Of a stretch of 64,000 bases of DNA, positions 8,638-17,413 are shown one piece after another. How positions within the stretch are numbered: position 1 is the stretch's first letter; every line of letters starts with the position of its first letter. The stretch covers positions 1,302,001 through 1,366,000 of the forward strand of contig NZ_JAGIOD010000001.1 in assembly GCF_017876545.1 (NCBI RefSeq), written 5' to 3'. This stretch comes from Brachybacterium sacelli. GTDB lineage: Bacteria; Actinomycetota; Actinomycetes; Actinomycetales; Dermabacteraceae. The notes beneath the pieces were generated by a model. It had not been told where the DNA came from, did not search any database, and saw only the letters and a program-made list of their open reading frames with translations. Both the position numbers and the translations under genes were made by a program.

Positions 8638-9890
8638 GCGGGGCCCTCGAGGAGCTCGCCGCCGGAGTGCCCGGGGACATCTCCCGCTGGTTCGTGCCCG
8701 GCCGCCTCGAGGTGCTGGGCAAGCACACCGACTATGCGGGCGGACGCTCCCTCCTGGCCGCCGTCGACACCGGCCACACCCTCACCGCCAGGCCCCGTGA
8801 TGACCGGGTGCTGCAGGTCAGCTCCGAGGGAGCCGACGGGACTGTCATCTTCGACCTGGACCGGGCGGGCGAGGCCAGCACCGACGAGCCCGACGGACAC
8901 TGGGGCGGGTACGTGCGCACCGTCGCCGCCCGCCTGGAGAAGAACTTCCCCGGGCAGCTGCGCGGGGCCGAGGTCACCGTCACCTCGACCCTGCCGCTGG
9001 CGGCCGGGATGTCCAGCTCCTCGGCGCTGGTCGTCGGCCTGGCGCTGGTCCTCCTCGACCTCTCCGGCCTCGCCACCGACCCCGCCTTCACGCGTGAGAT
9101 CACCACCGCCGAGCAGCTCGGCGAGTACTTCGGGACCCTCGAGAACGGGCAGAGCTTCGGCTCCCTCGCGGGCGAGCGCGGCGTGGGCACCTTCGGAGGC
9201 AGCGAGGACCACACCGCGGTGCTGTGCGGCGTGCCCGATGCGCTCGTGCAGTACTCCTTCTGCCCTGTGCGCCATGAGCGCACCCTCGAGCTCGACCCGG
9301 CGCTCGTGCTCGTGGTCGCCGTCAGCGGGGTCGAGGCCGCGAAGACCGGCGCCGCCCGCGACGCCTATAACCGCGTCTCCCTCGCGGTCACCGAGCTGGT
9401 GCTGCGCTGGCAGGAGGAGACCGGGCGCCCAGACGCGACCCTGGCCGACGCGGTCGCCAGCGGTCCCGCCGCCGTGACGCGGCTGCGCGCCCTCGCCGCC
9501 GACGACGAGTACCTGAGCGGGCGCCTCAAGCAGTTCCTCGCCGAGTCCGAGCGGATCATCCCCGCCGCATCGGTCGCGCTCGAGGAGGGTGACCTGGAGG
9601 AGTTCGGGCGCCTGGTCGACGAGTCCCAGGCCGGCGCCGAGGACGGGCTGCGCAACCAGGTCCCCGAGACGATCACCCTGCAGCGCCTGGCGCGGGAGCA
9701 CGGCGCCCACGCCGCGAGCGCCTTCGGAGCCGGCTTCGGCGGCAGCGTCTGGGCCCTGGTGCCGGCCGACGGGGCCGAGGACTTCGCCGCCCGCTGGCTG
9801 GAGGCCTACCGCGCCGCCCACCCCGAGCGCATCGGAGCGACCACCGCCATCACGAGACCGGGGGGCGGCGCCCGACGCGTGCGGGCCTGA
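8634..9890 (+). CDS. Galactokinase-like GHMP sugar kinase
   Basis: 418 residues with the three GHMP motifs: GRLEVLGKHTDYAGG near residue 22 (galactokinase signature with Lys instead of the usual Glu), LPLAAGMSSSSALVVG (ATP loop), and a C-terminal SAFGAGFGGSVWALV. It should phosphorylate a hexose or related sugar at C1. The Glu-to-Lys change in the sugar-binding motif argues against plain galactose. The four-base overlap with the nucleotidyltransferase supports a two-step NDP-sugar salvage unit. The substrate is unknown. Confidence 0.85.
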   Translation: MSGALEELAAGVPGDISRWFVPGRLEVLGKHTDYAGGRSLLAAVDTGHTLTARPRDDRVLQVSSEGADGTVIFDLDRAGEASTDEPDGHWGGYVRTVAARLEKNFPGQLRGAEVTVTSTLPLAAGMSSSSALVVGLALVLLDLSGLATDPAFTREITTAEQLGEYFGTLENGQSFGSLAGERGVGTFGGSEDHTAVLCGVPDALVQYSFCPVRHERTLELDPALVLVVAVSGVEAAKTGAARDAYNRVSLAVTELVLRWQEETGRPDATLADAVASGPAAVTRLRALAADDEYLSGRLKQFLAESERIIPAASVALEEGDLEEFGRLVDESQAGAEDGLRNQVPETITLQRLAREHGAHAASAFGAGFGGSVWALVPADGAEDFAARWLEAYRAAHPERIGATTAITRPGGGARRVRA

Positions 9891-9990
9891 GACGCGGTGC
9901 GTGGACGCCACGGCGCGCGGACACTGTGCCAGGCGGTTCCCTCGGGCCCCGTTCCCACCCTGCTGGCTCGCACCCAGAACGTGTCGGGTC

Positions 9991-10383
9991 TCAGCCCCGT
10001 CGGGCCCGGAACTCCCGCCAGTACCGCCGGCGCCGCCTCACCACCTCCCTTGCCCAGCGCGGATAGAGGAACAGCGGCATCGGGATCACCGCGGCCAGGA
10101 AGTACAGCACCGGGATCAGCAGCACGATCAGCACGACGAACGCGAGGGCCCTCAGCACCGGGAGGTCCTGGAGGAGGATGATCGCTGCGACGTCGAGCAG
10201 GGCGAGTCCCACCGCGGGCGTGCCGAGGACCACGATCCGCTCCAGCATCCAGTTCTCGGCGGGCGGCGGATCGATCCAGTGACGGGCCGCGGGTGATCCG
10301 CCACGTCGGGACCAGGCGCAGTAGGCCAACAACAGGAGCCCGACGACGACGAGGACCAGGGGCAGGAGGGCTCCAGACGACAC
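9991..10383 (-). CDS. Small three-helix membrane protein
   Basis: 130 residues, with hydrophobic segments near 8-25 (LPLVLVVVGLLLLAYCAW), 50-72 and 80-105, and an Arg-rich cytoplasmic tail (RRRRRYWREFRARRG). No family recognised. The start is taken as GTG 10383, which has a GACAAT hexamer six bases upstream on the minus strand (10390-10395), consistent with a leaderless start. It is divergent from the small gene at 10417. Confidence 0.6.
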   Translation of the reverse strand: MSSGALLPLVLVVVGLLLLAYCAWSRRGGSPAARHWIDPPPAENWMLERIVVLGTPAVGLALLDVAAIILLQDLPVLRALAFVVLIVLLIPVLYFLAAVIPMPLFLYPRWAREVVRRRRRYWREFRARRG

Positions 10384-10416
10384 GAGATGATTGTCGCAGG
10401 CACGTGACGTCGTGCG

Positions 10417-10716
10417 GTGGCCGTGCCGCTCGACGCTCTGGAGGGGCAGCCCGACGTACGACGGCTGCTCACAGAGGCCGGATACCCGGCCGATGAGGAA
10501 AGCTCCTGGCAGGTCTCCCAGTCGCACGCGAACCGGATCGCCACGGACGGGGAGGCGTCCGAGAACCTTGCCGTGTACCTGAGGGTCTCCACGCAGTATT
10601 TCGTGGTGGTCGAACGGGAGGATGGCATCGATCTGGTGCCCGTTCCCTCGATCACGGCGTGGGAATCGATGCTCCAGGTGCTTCCGGGAGCGCACGAGAT
10701 CGGGCGGCCGAGCTGA
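10417..10716 (+). CDS. Small hypothetical protein
   Basis: 99 residues, acidic, no signal peptide or membrane segment. Composition (balanced residues, YLRVSTQYFVVVEREDGIDLVPVP) looks like a real cytoplasmic protein rather than a shadow frame. No family recognised. The GTG start is uncertain. It lies between a divergent membrane protein and the hypothetical gene at 10765. Confidence 0.5.
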   Translation: MAVPLDALEGQPDVRRLLTEAGYPADEESSWQVSQSHANRIATDGEASENLAVYLRVSTQYFVVVEREDGIDLVPVPSITAWESMLQVLPGAHEIGRPS

Positions 10717-10764
10717 GACGAGGGGCTGCGGGATCGAGGTCGGGCACTGTGTCACGATGAGGTC

Positions 10765-11574
10765 GTGAGCACGCCCATGAACTCCTCCCTGCCCTGGCCC
10801 ACCGAGGCCCCCGCGATCCCGCTGCTGTCCGTACGAAAGGTCCTGGACCGCATCGCCTCCCTGGCCCGCACCCACGAGCAGGACGTCACGCTCATCCCCG
10901 GCCTCGCCGTGGCGGAGGAGGAGCCCGCCGCCGACCCGCCCCCTGCCCTCGAGCAGGCGCTCGACGAGCTCGGGGGCATCGAACTGTGCGGCAACCCGGT
11001 GCTGGACCTGCTGGTCGAGAACCGCACCGACGTCGGCCCCTACACCCTGCTGGGGCCGGCGACGACCTTCTACCCGTTGTTCGAGACCCCTGAAGCGGCT
11101 GCGATCCTCACGATCGACGACGACGGTGCGCCCGGCGTGGTCTACGGCATCGGTGAGGACCTCGCCCTGCAGCTGGCCGCCCCGGATCTGCCCGCCTATC
11201 TCGAGCGCTTCGCCGACGCCCTGGAGGCGAGCCTGGCCACACTGGACGAGAGCACCGCGGAGGGAGGGGCCCGCAGCGAGCTCGCCGAGCAGCTCATGGA
11301 CCAGCACCTGTTCGCGGCGTTCCTCGGGGACGCCGAGGAGGAGCGGGAGGGGCGCTCGGGCACCGGCGACGCCGGCCCCACGATCGATCTGCAGGACCCG
11401 ACCGCCTCAGGCCTCCGCGACCTTCCCGAGGGCACCCTCGCCGTGGCGGACCTGCGGGAGGCACCGCTCGGCGCCCGCGTGGACCTGATCGACGCCGAGG
11501 TGCCCGGGGACCCGCTGGATCTCCGCATTGCCTGGCGGGAACGCGGACGCGTCGTGGCGCTGCTGACCGCCTGA
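10765..11574 (+). CDS. Hypothetical protein, SseB-like in style
   Basis: 269 residues, strongly acidic, without signal peptide or membrane helices. Segments such as YTLLGPATTFYPLFETPEAA and LFAAFLGDAEEE recall the SseB/enhanced-serine-sensitivity type proteins of actinobacteria, but I cannot confirm a family. The GTG start has CACGAT six bases upstream (10753-10758), compatible with a leaderless start; an in-frame ATG lies four codons later. It is followed by the 60-bp palindrome at 11611. Confidence 0.6.
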   Translation: MSTPMNSSLPWPTEAPAIPLLSVRKVLDRIASLARTHEQDVTLIPGLAVAEEEPAADPPPALEQALDELGGIELCGNPVLDLLVENRTDVGPYTLLGPATTFYPLFETPEAAAILTIDDDGAPGVVYGIGEDLALQLAAPDLPAYLERFADALEASLATLDESTAEGGARSELAEQLMDQHLFAAFLGDAEEEREGRSGTGDAGPTIDLQDPTASGLRDLPEGTLAVADLREAPLGARVDLIDAEVPGDPLDLRIAWRERGRVVALLTA

Positions 11575-11610
11575 AGCGTCGCGGCTGGGCCTGCCCCGCC
11601 GGAGCAGGCG

Positions 11611-11670
11611 AGTTCTGCTCGCCCCACGACCGATGTCGCTTGGCATATCGGTCGTGCGGCGGGCAGAACT
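11611..11670. repeat. 60-bp imperfect palindrome (copy A)
   Basis: Two 24-base arms (11611-11634 and 11647-11670) are inverted copies with 22 of 24 positions matching, around a 12-base loop. The inner ten bases of each arm (CACGACCGAT / ATCGGTCGTG) match perfectly. No T-tract follows, so it may be a terminator of a non-canonical kind or a dispersed palindromic repeat. A degenerate relative with the same inner spacing lies at 17356-17413. Confidence 0.7.
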
Positions 11671-11819
11671 GGCTCACGCGAGGGTTACGGGCGCCCGGCC
11701 GCCGTGCTCTCCGCGCCGTGCATGGGTAGTCCTCCCCATGGCAGGGCGCGCGCCGCCCCATTACGGTGAGATCGTCACAGGGGAGAACGGGTGCGAGGAC
11801 GAGGGGAGCACGGCGGCCG

Positions 11820-12302
11820 ATGAGCGGGTTCTGGGGCGCGGACACCGAGGCGCTGCGGTCGATGGGATCCGTCTACGTCCGCCGTGCGGAGGTGCTGGCG
11901 GACCTCGAATCGCGCCTGACCTCCTCCATCTCGACCATGGAGTGGACCGGGGAGGACGCCGAGACCTTCCGGGCCGACTGGGCAGGCAAGGTGCGGCCCG
12001 GCCTGCAGGACTGCTATGTGGAGCTGCGTCAGGGCGCGCGCCGTCTGATCAGCCATGCCGACGAGCAGGAGGCGACCTCCAGCCCGGACGGGCCGGGCGG
12101 AACCGCGGCCGGAGCCGGTACCGGCGAGTTCCTGCGCCACCTCTCGAGCGTGACCGACTCCCTGCTGCGCGATCTCCTCGGCGGGGACACCTCGGGCCTG
12201 CCTGGCGGAGGCGAGGCGGAGCTCGACGACATCCTCTCCTCGGGAGGGACCGGGCCCTCCCCGAACGCCGCCTTGATCGGCGCGGACATCGGCTTCTCCT
12301 GA
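11820..12302 (+). CDS. WXG100-like (ESX/type VII) protein
   Basis: 160 residues. The first 90 residues are predicted helical with a central W-x-G turn (STMEWTGEDAETFRADW), the hallmark of WXG100 helical hairpins exported by or associated with type VII secretion; a Gly/Ser-rich linker and a short acidic tail (AELDDILSSGG) follow. No partner WXG gene, EccC ATPase or toxin domain is adjacent. ATG 11820 is chosen because it begins at the hairpin and follows GAGGGGAG. Family-level call only; function unknown. Confidence 0.65.
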   Translation: MSGFWGADTEALRSMGSVYVRRAEVLADLESRLTSSISTMEWTGEDAETFRADWAGKVRPGLQDCYVELRQGARRLISHADEQEATSSPDGPGGTAAGAGTGEFLRHLSSVTDSLLRDLLGGDTSGLPGGGEAELDDILSSGGTGPSPNAALIGADIGFS

Positions 12303-12383
12303 GCCGTCCGGCCTGTGGCCCGCGGGTCTACCCTGGAGGCGCGACCACCTCGTCCTCGAGTCACCACGACCAGGAGCAACACC

Positions 12384-13280
12384 ATGACCTCGTCCCTCCC
12401 GGACACCCCCGCACCGGTTCTCCTCCTCGTCCCCGGGGCGGCGGGGGCCCCGAGCGACGGCACCGCCCCCTTCCATCTCGCCGACCCCACGGCGCCGCAG
12501 CTGAAGGTGACCGACCTGGTCGTCACCCGCGGCGACGGCATCTTCGAGACCGTCGGCGTCTTCGACGGCACGCCCGTCAACGTCGGCCCCCACCTGGACC
12601 GCCTGGCCCGCAGCGCCTTCCTGCTGGAGCTGCCCGCACCGCACCGCGAGACCCTGGTCGCCGCGATCGACGCCGCGATCGAGGCCCACACGGACGTGGC
12701 CGAGCTCAGCGTGCGCATCATGTACACCCGCGGCCTCGAGGGCGCCGGTGCCCCCACCTGCTGGATCCATGCCCGGACCGCGGACGACTGGACCGCGTAC
12801 CGCTCCGGCATCCGCGTGGTCACCCTGGACCGGGGCCTGTCCACCACCGTCCCCGAGACCAGCCCCTGGCTGCTGCCCGGCGCGAAGACCCTCAGCTACG
12901 CGGTCAACATGGCCGCCGGGCGCGAGGCCAAGCGTCGGGGAGCCGCCGACTGCCTCTTCGTCGCGACCGACGGCTACGTGCTCGAAGGGCCGACGTCCAC
13001 GCTGCTCGTGCGCCAGGGCGACACCTTCACCACCACCCCGGTCAGCGCCGGCGTCCTGCCTGGCACCTGCGTGAACACGCTGTTCGCGGACCTGCAGCGA
13101 GCAGGCCACCAGGTGCGTGAGCACCTGATGACGGTCGCGGACGTCGCCGGGTCCGACGGTGCCTGGCTTTTGTCCTCGACCCGCCTGGCCGCCCCGATCT
13201 CCCAGCTCGACGACACCGATCTGCCCGTGGACCTCGAGCTCACGAAGCGCTTCGAGGCGCTGCTGACCGGGAAGGCCTGA
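12384..13280 (+). CDS. Class IV PLP aminotransferase, probably aminodeoxychorismate lyase-like
   Basis: 298 residues of the branched-chain aminotransferase/aminodeoxychorismate lyase fold. The opening GDGIFETVGVFDGTPVNVGPHLDRL, the PLP-lysine segment LPGAKTLSYAVNMAA and VLEGPTSTLLV are characteristic. Length and GDGIFET favour the PabC type (4-amino-4-deoxychorismate to p-aminobenzoate) over BCAT, but D-amino-acid transaminases look similar. Start ATG 12384 follows CAGGAG. A TACCCT hexamer near 12330 could be its -10. No other folate gene is adjacent. Confidence 0.8.
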   Translation: MTSSLPDTPAPVLLLVPGAAGAPSDGTAPFHLADPTAPQLKVTDLVVTRGDGIFETVGVFDGTPVNVGPHLDRLARSAFLLELPAPHRETLVAAIDAAIEAHTDVAELSVRIMYTRGLEGAGAPTCWIHARTADDWTAYRSGIRVVTLDRGLSTTVPETSPWLLPGAKTLSYAVNMAAGREAKRRGAADCLFVATDGYVLEGPTSTLLVRQGDTFTTTPVSAGVLPGTCVNTLFADLQRAGHQVREHLMTVADVAGSDGAWLLSSTRLAAPISQLDDTDLPVDLELTKRFEALLTGKA

Positions 13281-13386
13281 CCCCCGTCGCACCCCGCCCG
13301 CGGCAGCTTTCGGGGGCGAGTTTTCCCCTCACGCCCGGTCGGTGCCGGTTCGGGTGTCAGAATGTGGCAGCGACCAGGGAGGCCCG

Positions 13387-13914
13387 ATGAGTTCTGAGCA
13401 GCGACCGCACGACGATGCCCACGGCGAGGGCGCAGGTGAGCCCGTACCCCTCACCCTCACGGTCGTCGTCGCTCAGCTCGACGTGACCGACGCCGACGAG
13501 GCATTGCGCGCCCTGTCCGGTCTTCTGCTCGATGCCGAGGCGGTGACGGTCGACTTCCCGGAGGCGCTGCGCAGCCGCGAGCAGCGCTACCCGACGGGCC
13601 TGCCCACGCCGATCCCGACCGCGATCCCGCACGCCGATCCCCAGCACGTGCTGACTCCCGGCCTGGCGTTGGCGACCCTGGCCCGGCCCGTGGCCTTCGG
13701 GGAGATGGGCGGGACCGGCAGCACCGTCGACGCCCGCCTGGTGGTGATGCCTCTGCTCACCGATGCCGGTCAGCACCTCGCCGCCCTGCAGCGCCTGATG
13801 GGTCTGCTGCGCGACGGGGCAGCCGTCACCGATCTGCTGGAGGCGACCGACGAGGAGACCCTTCGCGAGCGCGCCGGGATCCGCCTGCGCGGCGCGGGGG
13901 AGGGGGCGGCGTGA
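13387..13914 (+). CDS. Orphan PTS EIIA, galactitol (Gat) type
   Basis: 175 residues. The phosphorylated histidine is His82 in YPTGLPTPIPTAIPHADP, the form of this motif seen in GatA-type IIA proteins of the fructose/mannitol family. It would normally accept phosphate from HPr and pass it to an EIIB. No IIB or IIC gene is near, so it may serve a distant permease or be regulatory. The ATG follows GGGAGG. It overlaps the Nudix gene by four bases (GTGA). Confidence 0.85.
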   Translation: MSSEQRPHDDAHGEGAGEPVPLTLTVVVAQLDVTDADEALRALSGLLLDAEAVTVDFPEALRSREQRYPTGLPTPIPTAIPHADPQHVLTPGLALATLARPVAFGEMGGTGSTVDARLVVMPLLTDAGQHLAALQRLMGLLRDGAAVTDLLEATDEETLRERAGIRLRGAGEGAA

Positions 13915-14378
13915 GGACTCCGAGAGTGGCGGTGAAGGCGCTCGTCGTGCGCGCCGGTCACGTGCTCATGAACCACATCGTCGACCCCGACGGCTCCGAC
14001 GTGTTCGCGCCGCCCGGCGGTGGCCAGGAACACGGTGAGGACCAGGTCGCGGCGCTGATCCGCGAGTGCCGGGAGGAGATCGGTGCCGGGGTCGAGGTCT
14101 TCCAGGTGGCCTGCCTGTACGAGGTGCTCACCGAGCAGCGGATGGTCGACGGCGCGCAGACCCCGCCGTTCCACCAGGTCAACATCGCGTACTGGTGCGA
14201 CCTCGCCGAGGGTGAGGAGCCGGGCGAGGGCACCGCGCCCGATCCCGGGCAGGTGGGCACGGCGTGGCTGCCGTTGGACGGGCTCGGGGAGTACCGCCTC
14301 CATCCCGTCGGCCTTGCGCGCTGGCTCGAGTCCGATCCCAGCAGCCGCCCCCTCTCGCTGGGGGTCTGCACCGACTGA
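13911..14378 (+). CDS. Nudix hydrolase
   Basis: 155 residues with an intact Nudix box, GGGQEHGEDQVAALIREC then REEIGAG, matching Gx5Ex7REUxEExGU. Substrate unknown; the short single-domain form fits housecleaning of nucleoside diphosphate derivatives. It starts with a GTG overlapping the end of the EIIA gene, so the two are co-transcribed and coupled. Confidence 0.88.
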   Translation: MRTPRVAVKALVVRAGHVLMNHIVDPDGSDVFAPPGGGQEHGEDQVAALIRECREEIGAGVEVFQVACLYEVLTEQRMVDGAQTPPFHQVNIAYWCDLAEGEEPGEGTAPDPGQVGTAWLPLDGLGEYRLHPVGLARWLESDPSSRPLSLGVCTD

Positions 14379-14415
14379 GCACGGTGGCGATGTACCCGGG
14401 GCGCCTTGGCGCGGG

Positions 14416-15432
14416 TCAGGTCAGGCGCGGGTCGATGTGGATCTTGGGCGCGGCCGACGCGCGACGTGGGCGGGTGCCGCTGAGTACGCCCGCCACCTCC
14501 TCCAGGGAGATGGTCGCCGCGATCAGCGGGCGCGGGCCGACGGCGCCGGAGGCGTAGGCCGCGATGGTCTCCTCGAGGGCGGGGGAGGCGCTGAGCACGC
14601 CGACGACGGTGAGATCCCCGAGGACGACGTCACGGGTGTCGATCCGACTGGGCTCGTCGGCCAGTCCGATCAGCACCACGCGACCTCCCGGCTCGACGCG
14701 GGAGAGCGCCCAGGGCGGGAGCTCGGCGGAGGTCGCCGCGTCGATGAGCGCGTCCAGCGGCAGGTCGGGCAGCGTGGACTGCTCCCAGACGTGCTCGAAC
14801 CCGAGCGAGCGGGCGAACTCCGAGCCCGGCCCGGGCAGGCCCAGCAGGTGCACCTCCGCGCCGGCCGCGCGGGCGAACAGGGCGCACAGCAGCCCGATCG
14901 TTCCCGGGCCCATGATCAGCACCCGGTCACCGGGGGAGAGGTCCGCGCCCTGAACCGCGCGCAGCGCATTGCCGCCGGGTTCGACGAGCGCGCCGAGAGC
15001 AGGATCGAGGGCGTCAGGCAGGTGGTGCAGGCTGGCGGCGGGGACCGTGAGCTGCTGCGCCAGCGCCCCGTGGCGGCCGCCACGGATCCCGACCTCCTGG
15101 CGCTCCCCGCACACGTGCTGATGCCCGCGGAGGCAGCGTCGGCAGGTCCCGCATCCGAGCATGGTGTCGCCCATGACCCGTCGGCCCCTCCATCCGGGAT
15201 CCGCGCCCTCGCCCACGTGGCTGACGGTGCCCATCCACTCGTGCCCGATGCGCATCGGATACTGGGCGTGGCCGGAGCGGAGGTAGGCCATGCGCCCGGT
15301 GTGGAACTCGAGATCGGTGCCGCAGATGCCCACCCGCTGCACGTCGACCACCACCTCGCCGGGTGCGGCCGAGGGCGGGGCGATGTCCTGCACCCCGGCC
15401 TCCCCGGGTGCGGTGATCACGAGGGCACGCAT
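14416..15432 (-). CDS. Zinc-dependent medium-chain dehydrogenase
   Basis: 338 residues. GICGTDLEFHTG holds the catalytic-zinc Cys, GHEW the zinc His, and CGTCRRCLRGHQHVC the four structural-zinc cysteines; a Rossmann motif (GPGTIGLLCALFA) follows. It resembles sorbitol/threonine/glucose dehydrogenases acting on polyols or sugars with NAD(P). The ATG at 15432 follows GAGGAG on the minus strand. It is divergent from the IlvD/Edd dehydratase, and the pair suggests a non-phosphorylative sugar or sugar-acid oxidation route. Confidence 0.88.
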   Translation of the reverse strand: MRALVITAPGEAGVQDIAPPSAAPGEVVVDVQRVGICGTDLEFHTGRMAYLRSGHAQYPMRIGHEWMGTVSHVGEGADPGWRGRRVMGDTMLGCGTCRRCLRGHQHVCGERQEVGIRGGRHGALAQQLTVPAASLHHLPDALDPALGALVEPGGNALRAVQGADLSPGDRVLIMGPGTIGLLCALFARAAGAEVHLLGLPGPGSEFARSLGFEHVWEQSTLPDLPLDALIDAATSAELPPWALSRVEPGGRVVLIGLADEPSRIDTRDVVLGDLTVVGVLSASPALEETIAAYASGAVGPRPLIAATISLEEVAGVLSGTRPRRASAAPKIHIDPRLT

Positions 15433-15552
15433 GGCGGCAGCTCCTCTCGGCGCGTGTCTCACCTGCGGACTCGTCGATCCACGTGACGCGGGTTGACGTA
15501 GCATGCAGGCGTTCCACAGGGTAGACCGCCGTCTCGGGAAACGGAATCAGCG

Positions 15553-17265
15553 ATGGAGCTCCGCAGCAGCCAGTGGTACGCGGGCGAGGACCGCAACGCC
15601 TACATCCACCGCGCCTGGATGCGCCGCGGTGTGCCCGACGACGCCTTCCGGGGCCGGCCCCAGATCGCGATCGCGAACACGGCCAGCGACCTCACCCCCT
15701 GCAATGCCCACCTCACCTCCGTGGCCCAGTTCGTGAAGAACGGGATCCTCGAGGCCGGCGGCGTCCCCCAGGAGCTGCCCGTGGTCTCCCTCGGCGAGAG
15801 CAACGTGCGCCCCACGGCGATGCTCTGGCGGAACATGGCCGCGATGAGCACCGAGGAGATGCTGCGCGCCAACCCCGTCGACGGCGTGGTGCTGCTCGGC
15901 GGCTGCGACAAGACCATCCCCTCCCTGCTCATGGCCGCTGCCAGCGTCGACATCCCCGCCGTGGTGATCCCGGGCGGTCCGATGCTCAACGGCACCTTCC
16001 GCGGGCAGCCGCTGGGCTGCGGCACCGGGGTGTGGAAGCTCAGCGAGGAGGTGCGCGCCGGCACCCTCTCCCCGGAGGACTTCACCCGCTCCGAATCCGC
16101 GATGATCCGCAGCGCCGGCCACTGCAACACCATGGGCACCGCCTCGACCATGGCGCTGGTCGCCGAGGCGCTGGGCACCATCGTCCCGGGGATCGCCGGC
16201 ACCCCCGCAGCGGACGCCCGGCTCAGCGAGGCCGCTCAGCTCACGGGACGGTTGGCGGTGGACCTGGTGACGGAGGGCCGCACCCCGTCGACCTTCCTGA
16301 CCAAGGGGTCCTTCCACAACGCGATCGTGGCGCTCGCCGCGATCGGGGGCTCCACCAACGCCGTCGTGCACCTGCTCGCGATCGCCGGCCGCCTCGGCAT
16401 CGACCTCAGCGTCGAGGACTTCGACCGCATCGGCTCCCACGTGCCGCTGCTGGTGGACCTCCAGCCGGCGGGCCGGCACCACATGGAGGACCTCTTCCGT
16501 GCCGGCGGACTGCTCGCCGTGCTGCGCGAGGTGGAGGACCTGCTGGACCCCGAGGCGCTCACCATCACGGGTAGGCCGCTCGTGGACCATCTCGAGGGCG
16601 CCGAGATCTTCGACCGCGAGGTCATCTCCTCCCGGCAGACCCCGGTGCAGGACGACGCCGGCATCGCGCTGCTGCGCGGCAACCTCGCACCGGACGGCGC
16701 CATCATCAAGCCCGCTGCCGCCTCCCCGGAGCTGCTCCAGCACCGCGGGCGGGCACTGGTGTTCGACAGCATCGAGGACTTCCGTGCCCGGATCGACGAC
16801 CCCGACCTCGAGGTCGACGCGAGCACGGTGATGATCCTGCGCGGCTGCGGCCCCAAGGGCTACCCGGGCATGCCCGAGGTCTCCAACCTGCCGCTGCCCA
16901 CCAAGCTGCTCGAGCAGGGTGTGCGGGACATGGTGCGCATCTGCGACGGGCGCATGTCCGGCACCGCCTACGGCACCGTGGTGCTGCACGTCGCGCCCGA
17001 GGCCGCCGCCGGCGGGCCGCTCGGGCTCGTGCGCACGGGGGACCGGGTCGTGCTGGACGTGGCCGGGCGCCGCCTCGACGTGGAGCTGAGCGACGCCGAG
17101 CTCGCCGCACGCGAGCCGTCGGCCGCGATGACCGAGGCGCTCGCGAACCCGCAGCGCGGCTGGGAGCGGCTCTACGTCGACCATGTCCAGCAGGCCGATA
17201 CCGGCGCCGACCTCGACTTCCTCGTCGGGGCGAGCGGCTCCGAGGTAGGACGCGAGTCGCACTGA
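15553..17265 (+). CDS. IlvD/Edd-family sugar-acid dehydratase
   Basis: 570 residues. The opening ELRSSQWY...YIHRAWMRRG and NTASDLTPCNAHL are closer to pentonate/arabonate dehydratases than to the valine-pathway IlvD. Fe-S ligand candidates are Cys50 (TPCNAH), the Cys of LLGGCDKTIPS and the Cys of AGHCNTMGTAST. It would remove water from an aldonic acid to give a 2-keto-3-deoxy acid. It is divergent from the zinc dehydrogenase. Family is sure; the substrate is inferred. A TTGACG at 15493-15498 may be part of its promoter. Confidence 0.88.
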   Translation: MELRSSQWYAGEDRNAYIHRAWMRRGVPDDAFRGRPQIAIANTASDLTPCNAHLTSVAQFVKNGILEAGGVPQELPVVSLGESNVRPTAMLWRNMAAMSTEEMLRANPVDGVVLLGGCDKTIPSLLMAAASVDIPAVVIPGGPMLNGTFRGQPLGCGTGVWKLSEEVRAGTLSPEDFTRSESAMIRSAGHCNTMGTASTMALVAEALGTIVPGIAGTPAADARLSEAAQLTGRLAVDLVTEGRTPSTFLTKGSFHNAIVALAAIGGSTNAVVHLLAIAGRLGIDLSVEDFDRIGSHVPLLVDLQPAGRHHMEDLFRAGGLLAVLREVEDLLDPEALTITGRPLVDHLEGAEIFDREVISSRQTPVQDDAGIALLRGNLAPDGAIIKPAAASPELLQHRGRALVFDSIEDFRARIDDPDLEVDASTVMILRGCGPKGYPGMPEVSNLPLPTKLLEQGVRDMVRICDGRMSGTAYGTVVLHVAPEAAAGGPLGLVRTGDRVVLDVAGRRLDVELSDAELAAREPSAAMTEALANPQRGWERLYVDHVQQADTGADLDFLVGASGSEVGRESH

Positions 17266-17355
17266 GCGCCCGGCGACGCGGTGGCGTGGCTGCCCCTGGG
17301 CATTCCTCGCGACGTCGGGGCGCTCACCGTGCCGCCCCCGCGGCGTCGGCCACCG

Positions 17356-17413
17356 AGTTCTGCGGCCGCACGAGCGATGTGGGCCGCCGCACCGGTCGTG
17401 TCGGTGCATCACT
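17356..17413. repeat. Degenerate relative (copy B) of the 11611 palindrome
   Basis: It begins AGTTCTGC like copy A, then has CACGAGCGATGT against CACGACCGATGT, a 12-base interval of the same length, and CGGTCGTG again. Total length is 58 against 60 bases. Its outer arms no longer pair well. It lies in the 299-base gap between the dehydratase and the aldo-keto reductase. A shared origin is likely but two copies do not prove a repeat family. Confidence 0.5.

Noticed and set aside
15553..17265. Valine/isoleucine pathway IlvD
   Set aside because: The N-terminal and Fe-S segments are closer to sugar-acid dehydratases, no other ilv gene is adjacent, and a sugar-type dehydrogenase is divergent.
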